DNA from: Streptomyces sp. H27-C3
GTDB lineage: Bacteria; Actinomycetota; Actinomycetes; Streptomycetales; Streptomycetaceae
Reading direction: 5' to 3'
DNA: 64,000 bases
Assembly: GCF_030063415.1 (NCBI RefSeq)
Contig: NZ_JASITA010000013.1
Location: forward strand, 106,639-170,638
Positions within the stretch are counted from its first letter, which is position 1; each line of letters opens with the position of its first letter. Under the pieces are notes generated by a model that was not told where the DNA came from, made no database searches, and saw only the letters and a program-made list of their open reading frames with translations. Made by a program: the position numbers and the translations under genes. Below, one piece after another: positions 16,547 through 25,147 of the stretch.

Positions 16547-18118
16547 ATGAACCAGGACGGTGCGGGAAGCGTCACGCCCCGGCTGCCGGTACTGCTGGAC
16601 GCCGTGCTGAACGTGGGCACGGAGCTTGAGCTGCGCAGCACCCTCCAGCGCATCGTGGACACCGCCACCGAGCTGGCCGAGGCGCGGTACGGCGCGCTCG
16701 GGGTCGTCGACCCCGAGCGCGGTGTCCTCACCGAGCTGTTCACGACGGGCGTCGACGAGGAGACCCGGGAGCGCATCGGGCGGCTGCCGGACGGGCACAC
16801 CGGCCTCATCGGCCACCTCGTGCGCGAGCCCAGGCCGCTGCTCGTCCCGGACATCGCGGACGACGTCCGCTCGGCGGGCCTGCCGCCAGGCCATCCCCCG
16901 ATGCGGTCCTTCGTCGGCGTGCCGATCCGGGTGCACACGGAGGTCTTCGGCAACCTCTATCTGACCGAGAAGCGCGGCCCGGAGGGCGCTGTGTTCTCCG
17001 CCGACGACCTGGCGCTGCTGCGGGTGCTCGCCTCGCAGGCGGGCATCGCGATCGGCAACGCCCGGCTGTACGAGACGGCCCGCTGCCGGGAGCGCTGGAT
17101 CGAGGGCGCCGGGGCGGTGACCACGGCGCTGCTCACCGGGGAGAGCGCCGCCGACGCGCTGATGACGGTGGCCGAGCGGGCCCGTATCCTCGCCGGCGCG
17201 TCGGCGGGCGTGATCCTGCAGCCCACCCCCGAGGGCGGCATGGAGATCGTCGCCGCCTCCACCCTCGACGACCCGGACGCCCTGCTCGGCACCGTCATCG
17301 AACCCGGCAGCCCCGTACTGGTGCAACTGCTCGGCGGGGAGCCGGTGTTCATCGAAGACTCGGCGACCGACGTCCGGATGACCACGACCGTACGCGCGTA
17401 CTTCGGCCCGAGCATGATGCTGCCACTGCAGAGCGGCGGGAAGCTGATCGGTACGCTCGCGCTCCCCCGGCGGCGCGGCGGTACCCCGTACACGGCGGTC
17501 GACCGGCTGCTCGCCTCGCAGTTCGCCTCGCAGGCGGCGCTGGCGCTCGTCCTGGCCGACAGCCGGCACGACCGGGAGCGGCTCGCGGTCTTCGAGGACC
17601 GCGACCGGATCGCGCGGGACCTGCACGACCTGGTCGTACAGCGGCTGTTCGCCACCGAGATGATGCTGGAGTCCACACGGCGACGGGCCTCGGCTGCGGA
17701 CCTGGACGAGCTGCTCGGCAGGGCCGTGGACGAGCTCGACTCCACCATCCAGGAGGTACGGACCACGATCTTCGCCCTCCAGCAGCCCCCGGCGGACGCG
17801 CCCGCCACCTTTCGGGGCCAGGTGCTGCGCGAGACGGCCGGCGCCGCAGCCCTCCTGGGCTTCCCGCCGTCGGTGCACTTCACCGGCGCGGTGGACACGC
17901 TGGTGTCGGAGCCGGTGGACAAGCAGCTGCTGACGGCGCTGCGCGGCGCGCTGGCCACGGCGCACCGGCGGGCGGGGGTGACATCGGTGCGGGTGGAGAT
18001 CAACGCGAAGGTGCGGCTGCCGGAGGGGCAGGGCGGGGTGCGGCTGACGGTCCACGACGACGGGACCGGGGACGACGGAGTGCGCGGGACGACGGTCAGC
18101 TGGCAGTCGGCACTCTGA
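16547..18118 (+). CDS. GAF-GAF sensor kinase with degenerate ATPase domain
   Basis: A 523-aa soluble sensor of the DevS/DosS type. GAF 1 covers about residues 20-180 (LLDAVLNVGTELELRSTLQR), GAF 2 about 190-345, then a HisKA_3 dimerisation helix with the phospho-acceptor His in DRIARDLHDLVVQRLFA (about residue 360). The C-terminal HATPase domain is abnormal. The N-box position reads ALRGALATAHRRAG without the conserved Asn, the D-box is VHDDGTGDDG, and the chain ends soon after with no G2 box. It may have lost kinase activity or act as phosphatase or partner. No response regulator is adjacent. Confidence 0.85.
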   Translation: MNQDGAGSVTPRLPVLLDAVLNVGTELELRSTLQRIVDTATELAEARYGALGVVDPERGVLTELFTTGVDEETRERIGRLPDGHTGLIGHLVREPRPLLVPDIADDVRSAGLPPGHPPMRSFVGVPIRVHTEVFGNLYLTEKRGPEGAVFSADDLALLRVLASQAGIAIGNARLYETARCRERWIEGAGAVTTALLTGESAADALMTVAERARILAGASAGVILQPTPEGGMEIVAASTLDDPDALLGTVIEPGSPVLVQLLGGEPVFIEDSATDVRMTTTVRAYFGPSMMLPLQSGGKLIGTLALPRRRGGTPYTAVDRLLASQFASQAALALVLADSRHDRERLAVFEDRDRIARDLHDLVVQRLFATEMMLESTRRRASAADLDELLGRAVDELDSTIQEVRTTIFALQQPPADAPATFRGQVLRETAGAAALLGFPPSVHFTGAVDTLVSEPVDKQLLTALRGALATAHRRAGVTSVRVEINAKVRLPEGQGGVRLTVHDDGTGDDGVRGTTVSWQSAL

Positions 18119-18315
18119 CGCGGGCCGCGGCCCCGGGGGGTGGGAGCCGCGGGCGCGGGCCGGTGGTGACCCGCGGGCTGATGCGGCGTGCGGGCGAAGG
18201 CCGGTGGTAGCCGCAGGGGCTGCGGCGGGGCCCGGGGGGCGCGAGGGGCGGCGCTGGAAAAGCGCTCACGGGAGTGTCCCCGGTTGGCCGACAGCGCGCG
18301 GCAGGAGCGCCGTGG
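18119..18315. other. GC-rich gap, no gene recognised
   Basis: About 200 bp of very G-rich sequence between the sensor kinase and the LysE remnant. I see no convincing gene, promoter or hairpin. Confidence 0.5.
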
Positions 18316-18645
18316 CAAGTTCGGAGGTCGGTGACGACGAGCCCCGGGACAGGAGCGCCGTCGGGACTTTCGGACGGTTCGCCGGGCTCCCCCTGATCAA
18401 CCCGACCACCGCCCTGTACTTCGCCGCCCTCACCACCGCACAGGGCGACGCCCTCAGAGGTGGCGCCGCGGGGGCGGTCTTCGTCGGCGGGGCCTTTGTG
18501 GCCTCGTTGGCGCGGCAGCAACTGCTCGTGGCGATGACCGGGTTACCGGTGCGCATCTCGGCGCGGGCCCGCGCCTGGACGTTCAGGATCGGGTACGGGC
18601 TTGGTCGCGGTGTACGCCGTGCAGCTCGCCCTGCCCCTGCCGTAG
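18316..18645 (+). pseudogene. Truncated, frameshifted LysE-family exporter
   Basis: The C-terminal half of a LysE/RhtB transporter is recognisable (FGRFAGLPLINPTTALYFAA, then GAVFVGGAFVASLARQQLLV). The expected ending LVAVYAVQLALPLP-stop is present only in another frame (stop 18643-18645). One extra T in GGGCTTGGTC (about 18600-18602) accounts for the shift. The N-terminal half and start codon are gone. Confidence 0.8.
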
Positions 18646-18709
18646 ATCCCTGCCATGGAGCGCTGCCATAGAGTCGACGCAGCCCTGTCGACAGCGAGGA
18701 GTGCGCCCC

Positions 18710-20164
18710 GTGTTCCCTCTACTGCCCGCCCTGGACGCGGTGCCCGACCGGACCGCGGTGCGGTTCGGCGAGCGCTCCCTGACCTATGCGGAGCTTGCCG
18801 TCGCCGCGGACGCGCTCGCCGCCCGGATCGGCGGGGCGGGCCGGGTCGCCGTCTGGGCGACCCCGTCGCTGGAGACCGTGGTGGGCGTGGTGGCCGCGCT
18901 ACGGGCCGGCGTGCCCGCCGTGCCACTCAATCCAAGGACCGGCGAGCGGGAGCTGGCGCACATCGTCGCGGACAGCGCGCCCTCGATGGTGCTGGCCGCG
19001 CCCGGCACCGAACTCCCCACCGCGTTGCAGGAGTTGGTACGTATCGACGTCACGCCGGCCGGCACTGGCGGACGGAGGCCGGCCGAGGTTCCGCCGGACT
19101 CCCCCGCCCTGGTCGTCTACACCTCGGGCACGACGGGGCCGCCGAAGGGCGCCGTCCTGCCGCGCCGGGCGATCGCGGCTACGCTCGACGCGCTGGAGGA
19201 CGCGTGGGGGTGGACGGCCGACGACGTGCTGGTGCACGCGCTGCCGCTGTTCCATGTCCACGGGCTGATCCTCGGCGTTCTCGGCCCGCTGCGGCGCGGC
19301 GGCGAGGTGCGCCACCTGGGCAGGTTCGACGCGGCGGGCGTCACGCGTGAGCTCACCGCCGGCGCCACGATGCTCTTCGGCGTACCGACGATGTACCACC
19401 GGCTCGCCGAGTCGCTCGAAAGCGACCCGTCGCTGGTCAAGGCCCTGGCGGGGGCCCGGCTGCTGGTGTCCGGGTCGGCCGCGCTGCCCGTCCACGACCA
19501 CCGGCGGATCACCGCCGCGACCGGCCGGGGCGTCGTCGAGCGGTACGGGATGACGGAGACGCTGATGCTGTGCTCTTCGAGTCCGGCGGATGCCCGGCCC
19601 GGCGGCGAGCCGCGCCCCGGCACCGTCGGGGTGCCGCTGCCCGGCGTGGACCTGCGGCTCGTCGACGAGGCGGGCGGCGAGATCACGGCGTACGACGGCG
19701 AGAGCGTGGGCGAGATCCAGGTGCGGGGCCCGAACCTCTTCACCGAGTACCTGAACCGGCCGGACGCGACCGCCGCCGCCTTCGATGGAAGCTGGTTCCG
19801 TACGGGCGACATGGCGACCAGGGGAGCCGACGGCCATGTCCGCATCGTCGGCCGCAAGGCCACCGACCTCATCAAGAGCGGCGGCTACAAGATCGGCGCG
19901 GGCGAGATCGAGAACGCGCTGCTCGAACACCCCGCTGTGCGGGAGGCCGCCGTCACGGGTGAACCGGACGAGGACCTGGGCGAGCGGATCGTCGCCTGGG
20001 TGGTGCCCACCGACCCCGAACAACCACCCGAGCTCGCAGAGTTGGCGGACCATGTGGCCGGGCTGCTCGCGCCGCACAAGCGTCCGCGCGTCGTCCACCA
20101 CCTCGCCGCTCTGCCGCGCAACGACATGGGCAAGATCATGAAGCGGGACCTGAAGCATGGCTGA
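18710..20164 (+). CDS. matB: Malonyl-CoA synthetase (MatB), AMP-forming
   Basis: A 484-aa acyl-CoA synthetase making malonyl-CoA (or substituted malonyl-CoA) from the diacid, ATP and CoA. The P-loop-like YTSGTTGPPKGAV, LPLFHVHGL, the adenylation motif VERYGMTETLM, WFRTGDM and C-terminal IKSGGYKIGAGEIENALLEH are all present, ending in the catalytic lysine motif NDMGKIMKR. The sequence is very close to my memory of the structurally characterised S. coelicolor MatB, SCO2444. GTG 18710 was chosen over 18701 because GAGGA (18696-18700) is then well spaced. The downstream carboxyltransferase overlaps its last codons, so the two are co-expressed and may feed polyketide or fatty-acid extender pools. 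Confidence 0.92.
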   Translation: MFPLLPALDAVPDRTAVRFGERSLTYAELAVAADALAARIGGAGRVAVWATPSLETVVGVVAALRAGVPAVPLNPRTGERELAHIVADSAPSMVLAAPGTELPTALQELVRIDVTPAGTGGRRPAEVPPDSPALVVYTSGTTGPPKGAVLPRRAIAATLDALEDAWGWTADDVLVHALPLFHVHGLILGVLGPLRRGGEVRHLGRFDAAGVTRELTAGATMLFGVPTMYHRLAESLESDPSLVKALAGARLLVSGSAALPVHDHRRITAATGRGVVERYGMTETLMLCSSSPADARPGGEPRPGTVGVPLPGVDLRLVDEAGGEITAYDGESVGEIQVRGPNLFTEYLNRPDATAAAFDGSWFRTGDMATRGADGHVRIVGRKATDLIKSGGYKIGAGEIENALLEHPAVREAAVTGEPDEDLGERIVAWVVPTDPEQPPELAELADHVAGLLAPHKRPRVVHHLAALPRNDMGKIMKRDLKHG

Positions 20165-21533
20165 GCGCGACACGGCCGGGCGCGCGACGGCCGGGCGCGT
20201 GACGGCCCGGGACGCGATCGCCGCCGTCGTCGACGACTCCGCCTTCGCCGAACTCGCCGTCTCCGAAAGGGTGTCCGCGCCGGACGGGCCGATCGGCTGG
20301 GAGGGTTACGACGTCTCGCACGCCCGCGCCCGGGAGCGCACCGGTGAGCGGGAGTCCGTGGTCTGCGGCGTCGGCACCTTCGGCGGGCGGCGGGCGGTGC
20401 TGCTGGCGTTCGAGTTCGGCTTCCTGGGCGGGTCGCTGGGCGAGCGGACCGGCGACCGCATCGAGGCCGCGTACACCGCGGCCCGCGAGGAGCGGCTGCC
20501 GCTGGTCTCACTCGTGGCGACGGGCGGCAGCCGGATGCAGGAGGGCATGCGGGCCCTGACCCAACTCCAGCGCGTGGCCCACCAGTCCGCGCTCAACCGG
20601 GCCGCCGGGCTGCCGCAGATCGCGGTGCTGCGCGACCCCACGACGGGCGGCGGCTGGGCCACGCTCGGCGCGGGCGCCGATGTGATCCTGGCGCTGTCCG
20701 GCGCACAGGTCGGCTTCGCCGGGTCACGGGTACGGCCGCCGGACGCCGACCCGGCCGCGTACACGGCGGAGGGCCAGCTGGCGGCCGGGCACATCGACCA
20801 GGTCGTGGCCCCGCAGGAGCTGCGTGCCTCGCTGGGGCGCTGGCTGACGCTGCTGGCCGGGCGGCCGGAGAGCCCGCCGGCTGCCGCGCCGCCGCCCGCG
20901 GCGTTCGGCGCCGGGCAGCCGCCGGAGAGGGGGTGGGACGCGGTGCTGCGGGCCCGTGCCGACGCCCGGCCCCGGGCGAAGGCGTACCTGGACGCGTACT
21001 TCGAGCTGCGTGAGCCGGTGAGTGGCGACCGCTGCGGGGGCGTGGACGCGGGGATGCTGTGCGGTTTCGGGCTGCGTGAGGGGCGGACCGTCGCGTACGC
21101 CGCCCAGTGCGGCACCGCGACGCTGCCGGCCGGCTACCGGACCGCCGTCCGGCTGATCCGGCTCGCTGACCGGCTCGGCATCCCCGTCCTCACCCTGGTG
21201 GACACGCCGGGCGCGGCGAACGACCACCGGGCGGAGCGGGCGGGGGCGGGGGCGGCCATCGCGGCCACGTTCGCGGCGGTGGCCACCGCGAGTGTGCCGG
21301 TGACCACGCTGGTGATCGGGGAGGGCGGCTCGGGCGGAGCGCTGGCGCTGGCCGCGCCCGAACACACCTGGGTCACCCCGGACAGCTACTTCTCCGTCAT
21401 CGCGCCGGAGGCCGCGGCGGCGATCCTCAAGCGGCCGGCGGATGCGGTGCGCGATACGGCGGACCAATTGCGCTTGCGTCCACAGGACTTGGTGGAGCTT
21501 GGGGTGGCTCGGGGGGTTGTGGGGCGGGGGTAG
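20157..21533 (+). CDS. Fused acyl-CoA carboxyltransferase (AccD-AccA-like)
   Basis: A 458-aa protein with two crotonase-fold carboxyltransferase halves. The N half contains LVATGGSRMQEGMRALTQLQ and IAVLRDPTTGGGWATLGAGAD (beta-like, but without a zinc ribbon). The C half contains PVLTLVDTPGAANDHRAE and VIGEGGSGGALALA (alpha-like). The family moves a carboxyl group between biotin or a diacyl-CoA and acyl-CoA. Being coupled to matB (8-bp overlap), it may interconvert malonyl-CoA with acetyl-CoA, or act with a biotin carrier encoded elsewhere (inference). A dispersed terminator element follows. Confidence 0.85.
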   Translation: MAERDTAGRATAGRVTARDAIAAVVDDSAFAELAVSERVSAPDGPIGWEGYDVSHARARERTGERESVVCGVGTFGGRRAVLLAFEFGFLGGSLGERTGDRIEAAYTAAREERLPLVSLVATGGSRMQEGMRALTQLQRVAHQSALNRAAGLPQIAVLRDPTTGGGWATLGAGADVILALSGAQVGFAGSRVRPPDADPAAYTAEGQLAAGHIDQVVAPQELRASLGRWLTLLAGRPESPPAAAPPPAAFGAGQPPERGWDAVLRARADARPRAKAYLDAYFELREPVSGDRCGGVDAGMLCGFGLREGRTVAYAAQCGTATLPAGYRTAVRLIRLADRLGIPVLTLVDTPGAANDHRAERAGAGAAIAATFAAVATASVPVTTLVIGEGGSGGALALAAPEHTWVTPDSYFSVIAPEAAAAILKRPADAVRDTADQLRLRPQDLVELGVARGVVGRG

Positions 21534-21633
21534 GCGGGTGGTGCCGCTGCGTGGAGCTGTCCCCTTCGCGTCCCTTCCCGCTGTGTCATTGTGCGGCTGC
21601 CGCCGCGTGGTGGGGCTCCGCCCCGGACCTCGG

Positions 21634-21703
21634 TCCTCAATCGCCGGACGGGCTGAAGATGCGCGGCACCCGGAACACTTTCAGCCCGTCCGGCGCTTGA
21701 GGA
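21634..21703. terminator. Bidirectional terminator (repeat-family copy 2)
   Basis: The 24-bp arms 21634-21657 and 21680-21703 pair with one mismatch around a 22-nt loop, between convergent carboxyltransferase and amidohydrolase genes. Bases 21634-21655 are identical to 4786-4807, and both copies are preceded by GGGCTCCGCCCCGG. Confidence 0.85.
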
Positions 21704-21796
21704 CACGCCCGCAGGGCGTCCGGGGGTCCGGGGGTCCGGGGGCTCTCCCCCAGCTTCGGGGACGGGGCGGGCAGGGGAACAGCCCAGCGCAGCGCC

Positions 21797-22672
21797 CTAC
21801 CCCCCTCCCCCGCCCGTCCCCGCCAGCCCGTACACCCGATCCGCCGTCCCCCCGAAAACTTCGGCCCGCTCACTCTCCCCCAACCCCGCAACCAACTCCC
21901 GCGCAGCGCCGAGCACTTCCCCGTACGTCGCCGCCAGCACACACACCGGCCAGTCCGAGCCGAACATCACCCGGTCCGCGCCGAACGCGTCGAGCGCCGT
22001 GTCCACGTACGGCCGCAGGTCCGACAGGCGCCAGTTCGCCCAGCGTGCCTCGGTGACCAGGCCCGAGAGCTTGCAGGCCGTGTTGGGCAGCGCGGCGAGC
22101 GCCCGTACGTCCGACGCCCAGGGTTCCAGCTCTCCCGACGCGACCGGCGGCTTACCCAAGTGATCCAGGACAAAGGTGAGTCCGGGATGGGTCACCGCCG
22201 CCTCGGTCGCGGCGGGGAGCTGGCCGGGGAGCACGATCAGGTCGTGGACGAGCCCGGCCGCCGCGACCGCTTCGAGCCCCCGCCGCACATCCGGACGCAG
22301 CAGCCACCCCGGGTCCGCCTCGCCCTGCACCTGGTGCCGGATGCCCACCAGGTGCTCGCCACCGGCGCCTTCGCGCAGCTCGGCGAGCGCGTCGGCGACT
22401 CCGGGCGCGGTCAGGTCGGTCCAGCCGACGACGCCGGCGATCAGTGGGCTCGTACGGGCGAGAGAGAGGAACTCCGGGGTCTCCTCGGCCACGGTGACCG
22501 TCTGGACGAGCACCGTCGCGTCGACTCCGGCGGACGCCGCCTCCTCCGCGAGGTCCTCGACGAGGAAGTCGCGCCGGATCGGGGCCAGTTCGGGACCGGT
22601 GATCCAGTCCTGGTCGCGGACGGACAGGTCCCAGACATGATGGTGGGCATCGACCACACGCGGGGTGGTCAC
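21797..22672 (-). CDS. Amidohydrolase-family sugar lactonase (L-fuconolactonase-like)
   Basis: A 291-aa metal-dependent TIM-barrel hydrolase (COG3618 type). The HxH metal motif is at the start (VVDAHHHVWDL), and later motifs are TFVLDHLGKPP and FGSDWPVC with the final Asp ligand. Members in sugar operons open L-fucono- or L-rhamnono-lactone to the acid. GTG 22672 overlaps the stop of the mutarotase gene by 4 nt. It is the last gene of the twelve-gene fucose/lactate operon, and its role there would be pathway step 2. Confidence 0.85.
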   Translation of the reverse strand: MTTPRVVDAHHHVWDLSVRDQDWITGPELAPIRRDFLVEDLAEEAASAGVDATVLVQTVTVAEETPEFLSLARTSPLIAGVVGWTDLTAPGVADALAELREGAGGEHLVGIRHQVQGEADPGWLLRPDVRRGLEAVAAAGLVHDLIVLPGQLPAATEAAVTHPGLTFVLDHLGKPPVASGELEPWASDVRALAALPNTACKLSGLVTEARWANWRLSDLRPYVDTALDAFGADRVMFGSDWPVCVLAATYGEVLGAARELVAGLGESERAEVFGGTADRVYGLAGTGGGGG

Positions 22673-22980
22673 AGCTCCCACACCACCGGCAGCCCCGCCC
22701 CCGCACCCTCCGCCGAGTAGTCGTGCGCGAGGTCGAGGAGCTCGCACATGCGGGCCTGCCAGGCGATATTGACCGGAAGCTTCTCCAGCCGCGCGAGGAG
22801 GTCCGCGTAGTCGGCGCAGTCGATGAGGTGGAAGAGGTCCGCGCCGCTGCGCCAGATCATCCAGGAGCCGACCCCGGCAGCGCGGATGGCCGCTGTGAGT
22901 TCGGCCGGGACCTCCCGGTGCGCCTGCTCGTACTCGTCGATCCGGTCGGCTCTGATCCGGGTGTGCAGGGCGACTCTCAT
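22669..22980 (-). CDS. L-rhamnose/L-fucose mutarotase (RhaM family)
   Basis: A 103-aa alpha/beta-barrel dimer-type protein that interconverts anomers of 6-deoxyhexoses. Family features are the N-terminal MRVALHTRIRADRIDEYEQA, IRAAGVGSWMIWRSG and LFHLIDCADY. Here it probably supplies the anomer used by the sugar dehydrogenase in the same operon. Both ends overlap neighbours by about 4 nt (lutC upstream, lactonase downstream), indicating translational coupling. Confidence 0.9.
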   Translation of the reverse strand: MRVALHTRIRADRIDEYEQAHREVPAELTAAIRAAGVGSWMIWRSGADLFHLIDCADYADLLARLEKLPVNIAWQARMCELLDLAHDYSAEGAGAGLPVVWEL

Positions 22981-23681
22981 GGCAACTCCGTATCCGGGCC
23001 CGTGTTCGGGGGGTTCGAGGCGATGGGCTGTGCGGGCTCCGTGACGGCCGTGGGCTCCGCGACGACGACGTCCAGGGTGCGCGGGCCGTGCACGCCCTCC
23101 ACCCGGTCGAGTTCGATGTCACTGGTGGCGGACGGGCCGGAGATCCAGGTCAGCGGCCCGGTCGGGTCGAGGCGGCCGAGCGCCTCGGGCACGTCGCCCG
23201 CGATCTGGTCCTGCCGTACGACGCACAGGTGGTAGTCGGGAAGCAGTGTCAGCGCCCTGCGCCCCTGCCCGGGTCCCGCGTCGAGCACGATCGTGCCGGT
23301 GACGGCGATGCCGACCGCAGCGGTGGTCAACACCGCGTCGGCGGAGTCGAGTTCGGCGGTAGTGAGTGGTCCGGCGTCGCGCAGGACGGTCCAGTCCCCG
23401 GCGGGGAGGAGCGCGTCCGGGAAGCCGTCGGGGACGACGAGGGTGCGTACGCCACGCGCGATGAGGCGCGCGGCGACGGCCTCGCGAATCCCGTCGTCCG
23501 GCGTACGGGTCACCGTCGCCCGGTAGTCGGCGACGCGCTCCGCGAAGAGCCCGACGACATCGGGGCCCGCGTGCGAGTGCCGGTAGGCGCGCGGCACGGG
23601 CACGTCGTCGGGGCCCTCCGTCGCGGGTACGTCGGTCAGGGCCTCCCTGATCCGGCCCAGCACAGTGTCCCGGGTGCTCAC
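22977..23681 (-). CDS. lutC: LUD-domain lactate utilisation protein LutC
   Basis: A 234-aa LutC/YkgG-family subunit of the LutABC L-lactate oxidation complex (L-lactate to pyruvate, cytoplasmic). Recognisable parts are the N-terminal RDTVLGRIREAL, the core LTTAAVGIAVTGTIVLDAGP, and the C-terminal ATSDIELDRVEGVHGPRTLD, hallmark of LutC. GTG 23681 overlaps the lutB stop by 4 nt. It lies directly downstream of lutA and lutB and inside the L-fucose operon, whose end products include L-lactate. Confidence 0.93.
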   Translation of the reverse strand: MSTRDTVLGRIREALTDVPATEGPDDVPVPRAYRHSHAGPDVVGLFAERVADYRATVTRTPDDGIREAVAARLIARGVRTLVVPDGFPDALLPAGDWTVLRDAGPLTTAELDSADAVLTTAAVGIAVTGTIVLDAGPGQGRRALTLLPDYHLCVVRQDQIAGDVPEALGRLDPTGPLTWISGPSATSDIELDRVEGVHGPRTLDVVVAEPTAVTEPAQPIASNPPNTGPDTELP

Positions 23682-25147
23682 TTCCCGTCCTCCTCTCGCG
23701 TCCGCCGCCACCAGGCCCGCAGCGATTCCTTGGGTGGTACGGCCGTGTCGCGGGTGCCCGTCCAGCGGCTCAACGGCCCCGGCAGGTTGCCGATGGTGCC
23801 GCGCCTTGAGACCAGCCGGGCGGCGGGGTTCGCCAGGCGCTGGGCCGCGGAGAGCCGACCGGGCGAGTTGAGGACGGCAGCCGCGGCCTTCATGACCAGG
23901 GCCTCGGGGGTCGGGACGCGGCTCTTGGCGCGCTTGGACTCGACGACCTTGGCGCGCAGATGGACCAGCACCTCCGGAATGTTGATCTTCACGGGGCAGG
24001 CGTCGTAGCAGGCGCCGCAGAGCGTGGAGGCGAACGGCAGCGAGTCGGCGTGCGAGTCGTCCCTGCCGACACCGACGAGCTGCGGGGTCAGCACCGCCCC
24101 GATCGGACCCGGATAGACCGACCCGTAGGCATGGCCGCCCGTGCGCTCGTACACCGGACAGACATTGAGGCAGGCCGAACAGCGGATGCAGGCCAGCGCC
24201 TGGCGGCCAACGGTGTCCTTGAGCGTCGCCGTGCGGCCGTTGTCGAGGAGGACTAGGTGGAAGCCGCTCGGGCCGTCGCCCTCGGTGGTGCCCGTCCACA
24301 TGCTCGTGTACGGGTTCATCCGCTCGCCCGTCGAGGAGCGCGGCAGCAGCTGGAGGAAGACCGCCAGGTCCTCGAAGGACGGCAGGACCTTCTCGATGCC
24401 CATCACGGTGATCAGGGTCTCGGGCAGGGTGAGGCACATCCGGCCGTTGCCCTCGGACTCCACGACGCCGACCGTGCCGGTGTCGGCGGCGGCGAAGTTC
24501 GCGCCGGACACCGCGACCTTGGCACGCAGGAACTTCTCCCGCAGATGCAGGCGCGCCGCGTCGGCCAGGTCGCTCGGCCGGTCGGTGAGGCCCTCGGGTG
24601 CGGGGCGGCCCCACCGGCCCATCTCGCGCCGGAAGATCTCACGGATCTCGGCGCGGTTGCGGTGGATGGCGGGGACCAGGATGTGCGAGGGCCGGTCCTC
24701 GCCCAGCTGCACGATCAGCTCGGCGAGGTCGGTCTCGTACGCCGTGATGCCTTCGGCCTCGAGGAACTCGTTGAGCGCGATCTCCTGGGTCGCCATCGAC
24801 TTGACCTTGACGACCTCCCGCTCGCCGGTGGCCTTGACCAGGTCGGTGACGATGCGGTTGGCCTCGGCGGCGTCGGCCGCCCAGTGGACGTGGCCGCCCG
24901 CCTTGGTGACGGACTCCTCCAGACGCACCAGGTACTCGTCGAGGTGGCGCAGAGTTTTGCGCTTGATCGCCTCGCCCGCGTCGCGCAGCTGCTCCCAGTC
25001 GTCGAGTTCGGCGGTGACGGCCAGGCGCTTGTCGCGGATGGTGCCGGTGGCCTTGCGCAGGTTCGTACGGAGCTGGGTGTCGGCGACGGCCGTGCGGGCG
25101 GCTTCCGGGAAAGACGGGGCGCCGAGCCAGGTCACGTTGTCGGGCAT
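23678..25147 (-). CDS. lutB: Iron-sulfur lactate utilisation protein LutB
   Basis: A 489-aa fusion of a LUD domain (about residues 60-300, including KSMATQEIALNEFLEAEGI and TGTVGVVESEGNGRMC) and a ferredoxin-like region with two 4Fe-4S motifs (CIRCSACLNVCPVY and CGACYDACPVKI). A DUF3390-like tail follows. It is the electron-transfer subunit of LutABC. ATG 25147 has AAGGAG upstream and lies 16 nt inside the end of lutA. Length and cluster motifs are intact. Confidence 0.95.
   Translation of the reverse strand: MPDNVTWLGAPSFPEAARTAVADTQLRTNLRKATGTIRDKRLAVTAELDDWEQLRDAGEAIKRKTLRHLDEYLVRLEESVTKAGGHVHWAADAAEANRIVTDLVKATGEREVVKVKSMATQEIALNEFLEAEGITAYETDLAELIVQLGEDRPSHILVPAIHRNRAEIREIFRREMGRWGRPAPEGLTDRPSDLADAARLHLREKFLRAKVAVSGANFAAADTGTVGVVESEGNGRMCLTLPETLITVMGIEKVLPSFEDLAVFLQLLPRSSTGERMNPYTSMWTGTTEGDGPSGFHLVLLDNGRTATLKDTVGRQALACIRCSACLNVCPVYERTGGHAYGSVYPGPIGAVLTPQLVGVGRDDSHADSLPFASTLCGACYDACPVKINIPEVLVHLRAKVVESKRAKSRVPTPEALVMKAAAAVLNSPGRLSAAQRLANPAARLVSRRGTIGNLPGPLSRWTGTRDTAVPPKESLRAWWRRTREEDGK

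Noticed and set aside
15500..18118. 872-aa fusion of an Arg/Pro-rich segment with the sensor kinase
   Set aside because: The first 350 residues are an out-of-frame reading of the mbl-like gene; the kinase starts at ATG 16547.
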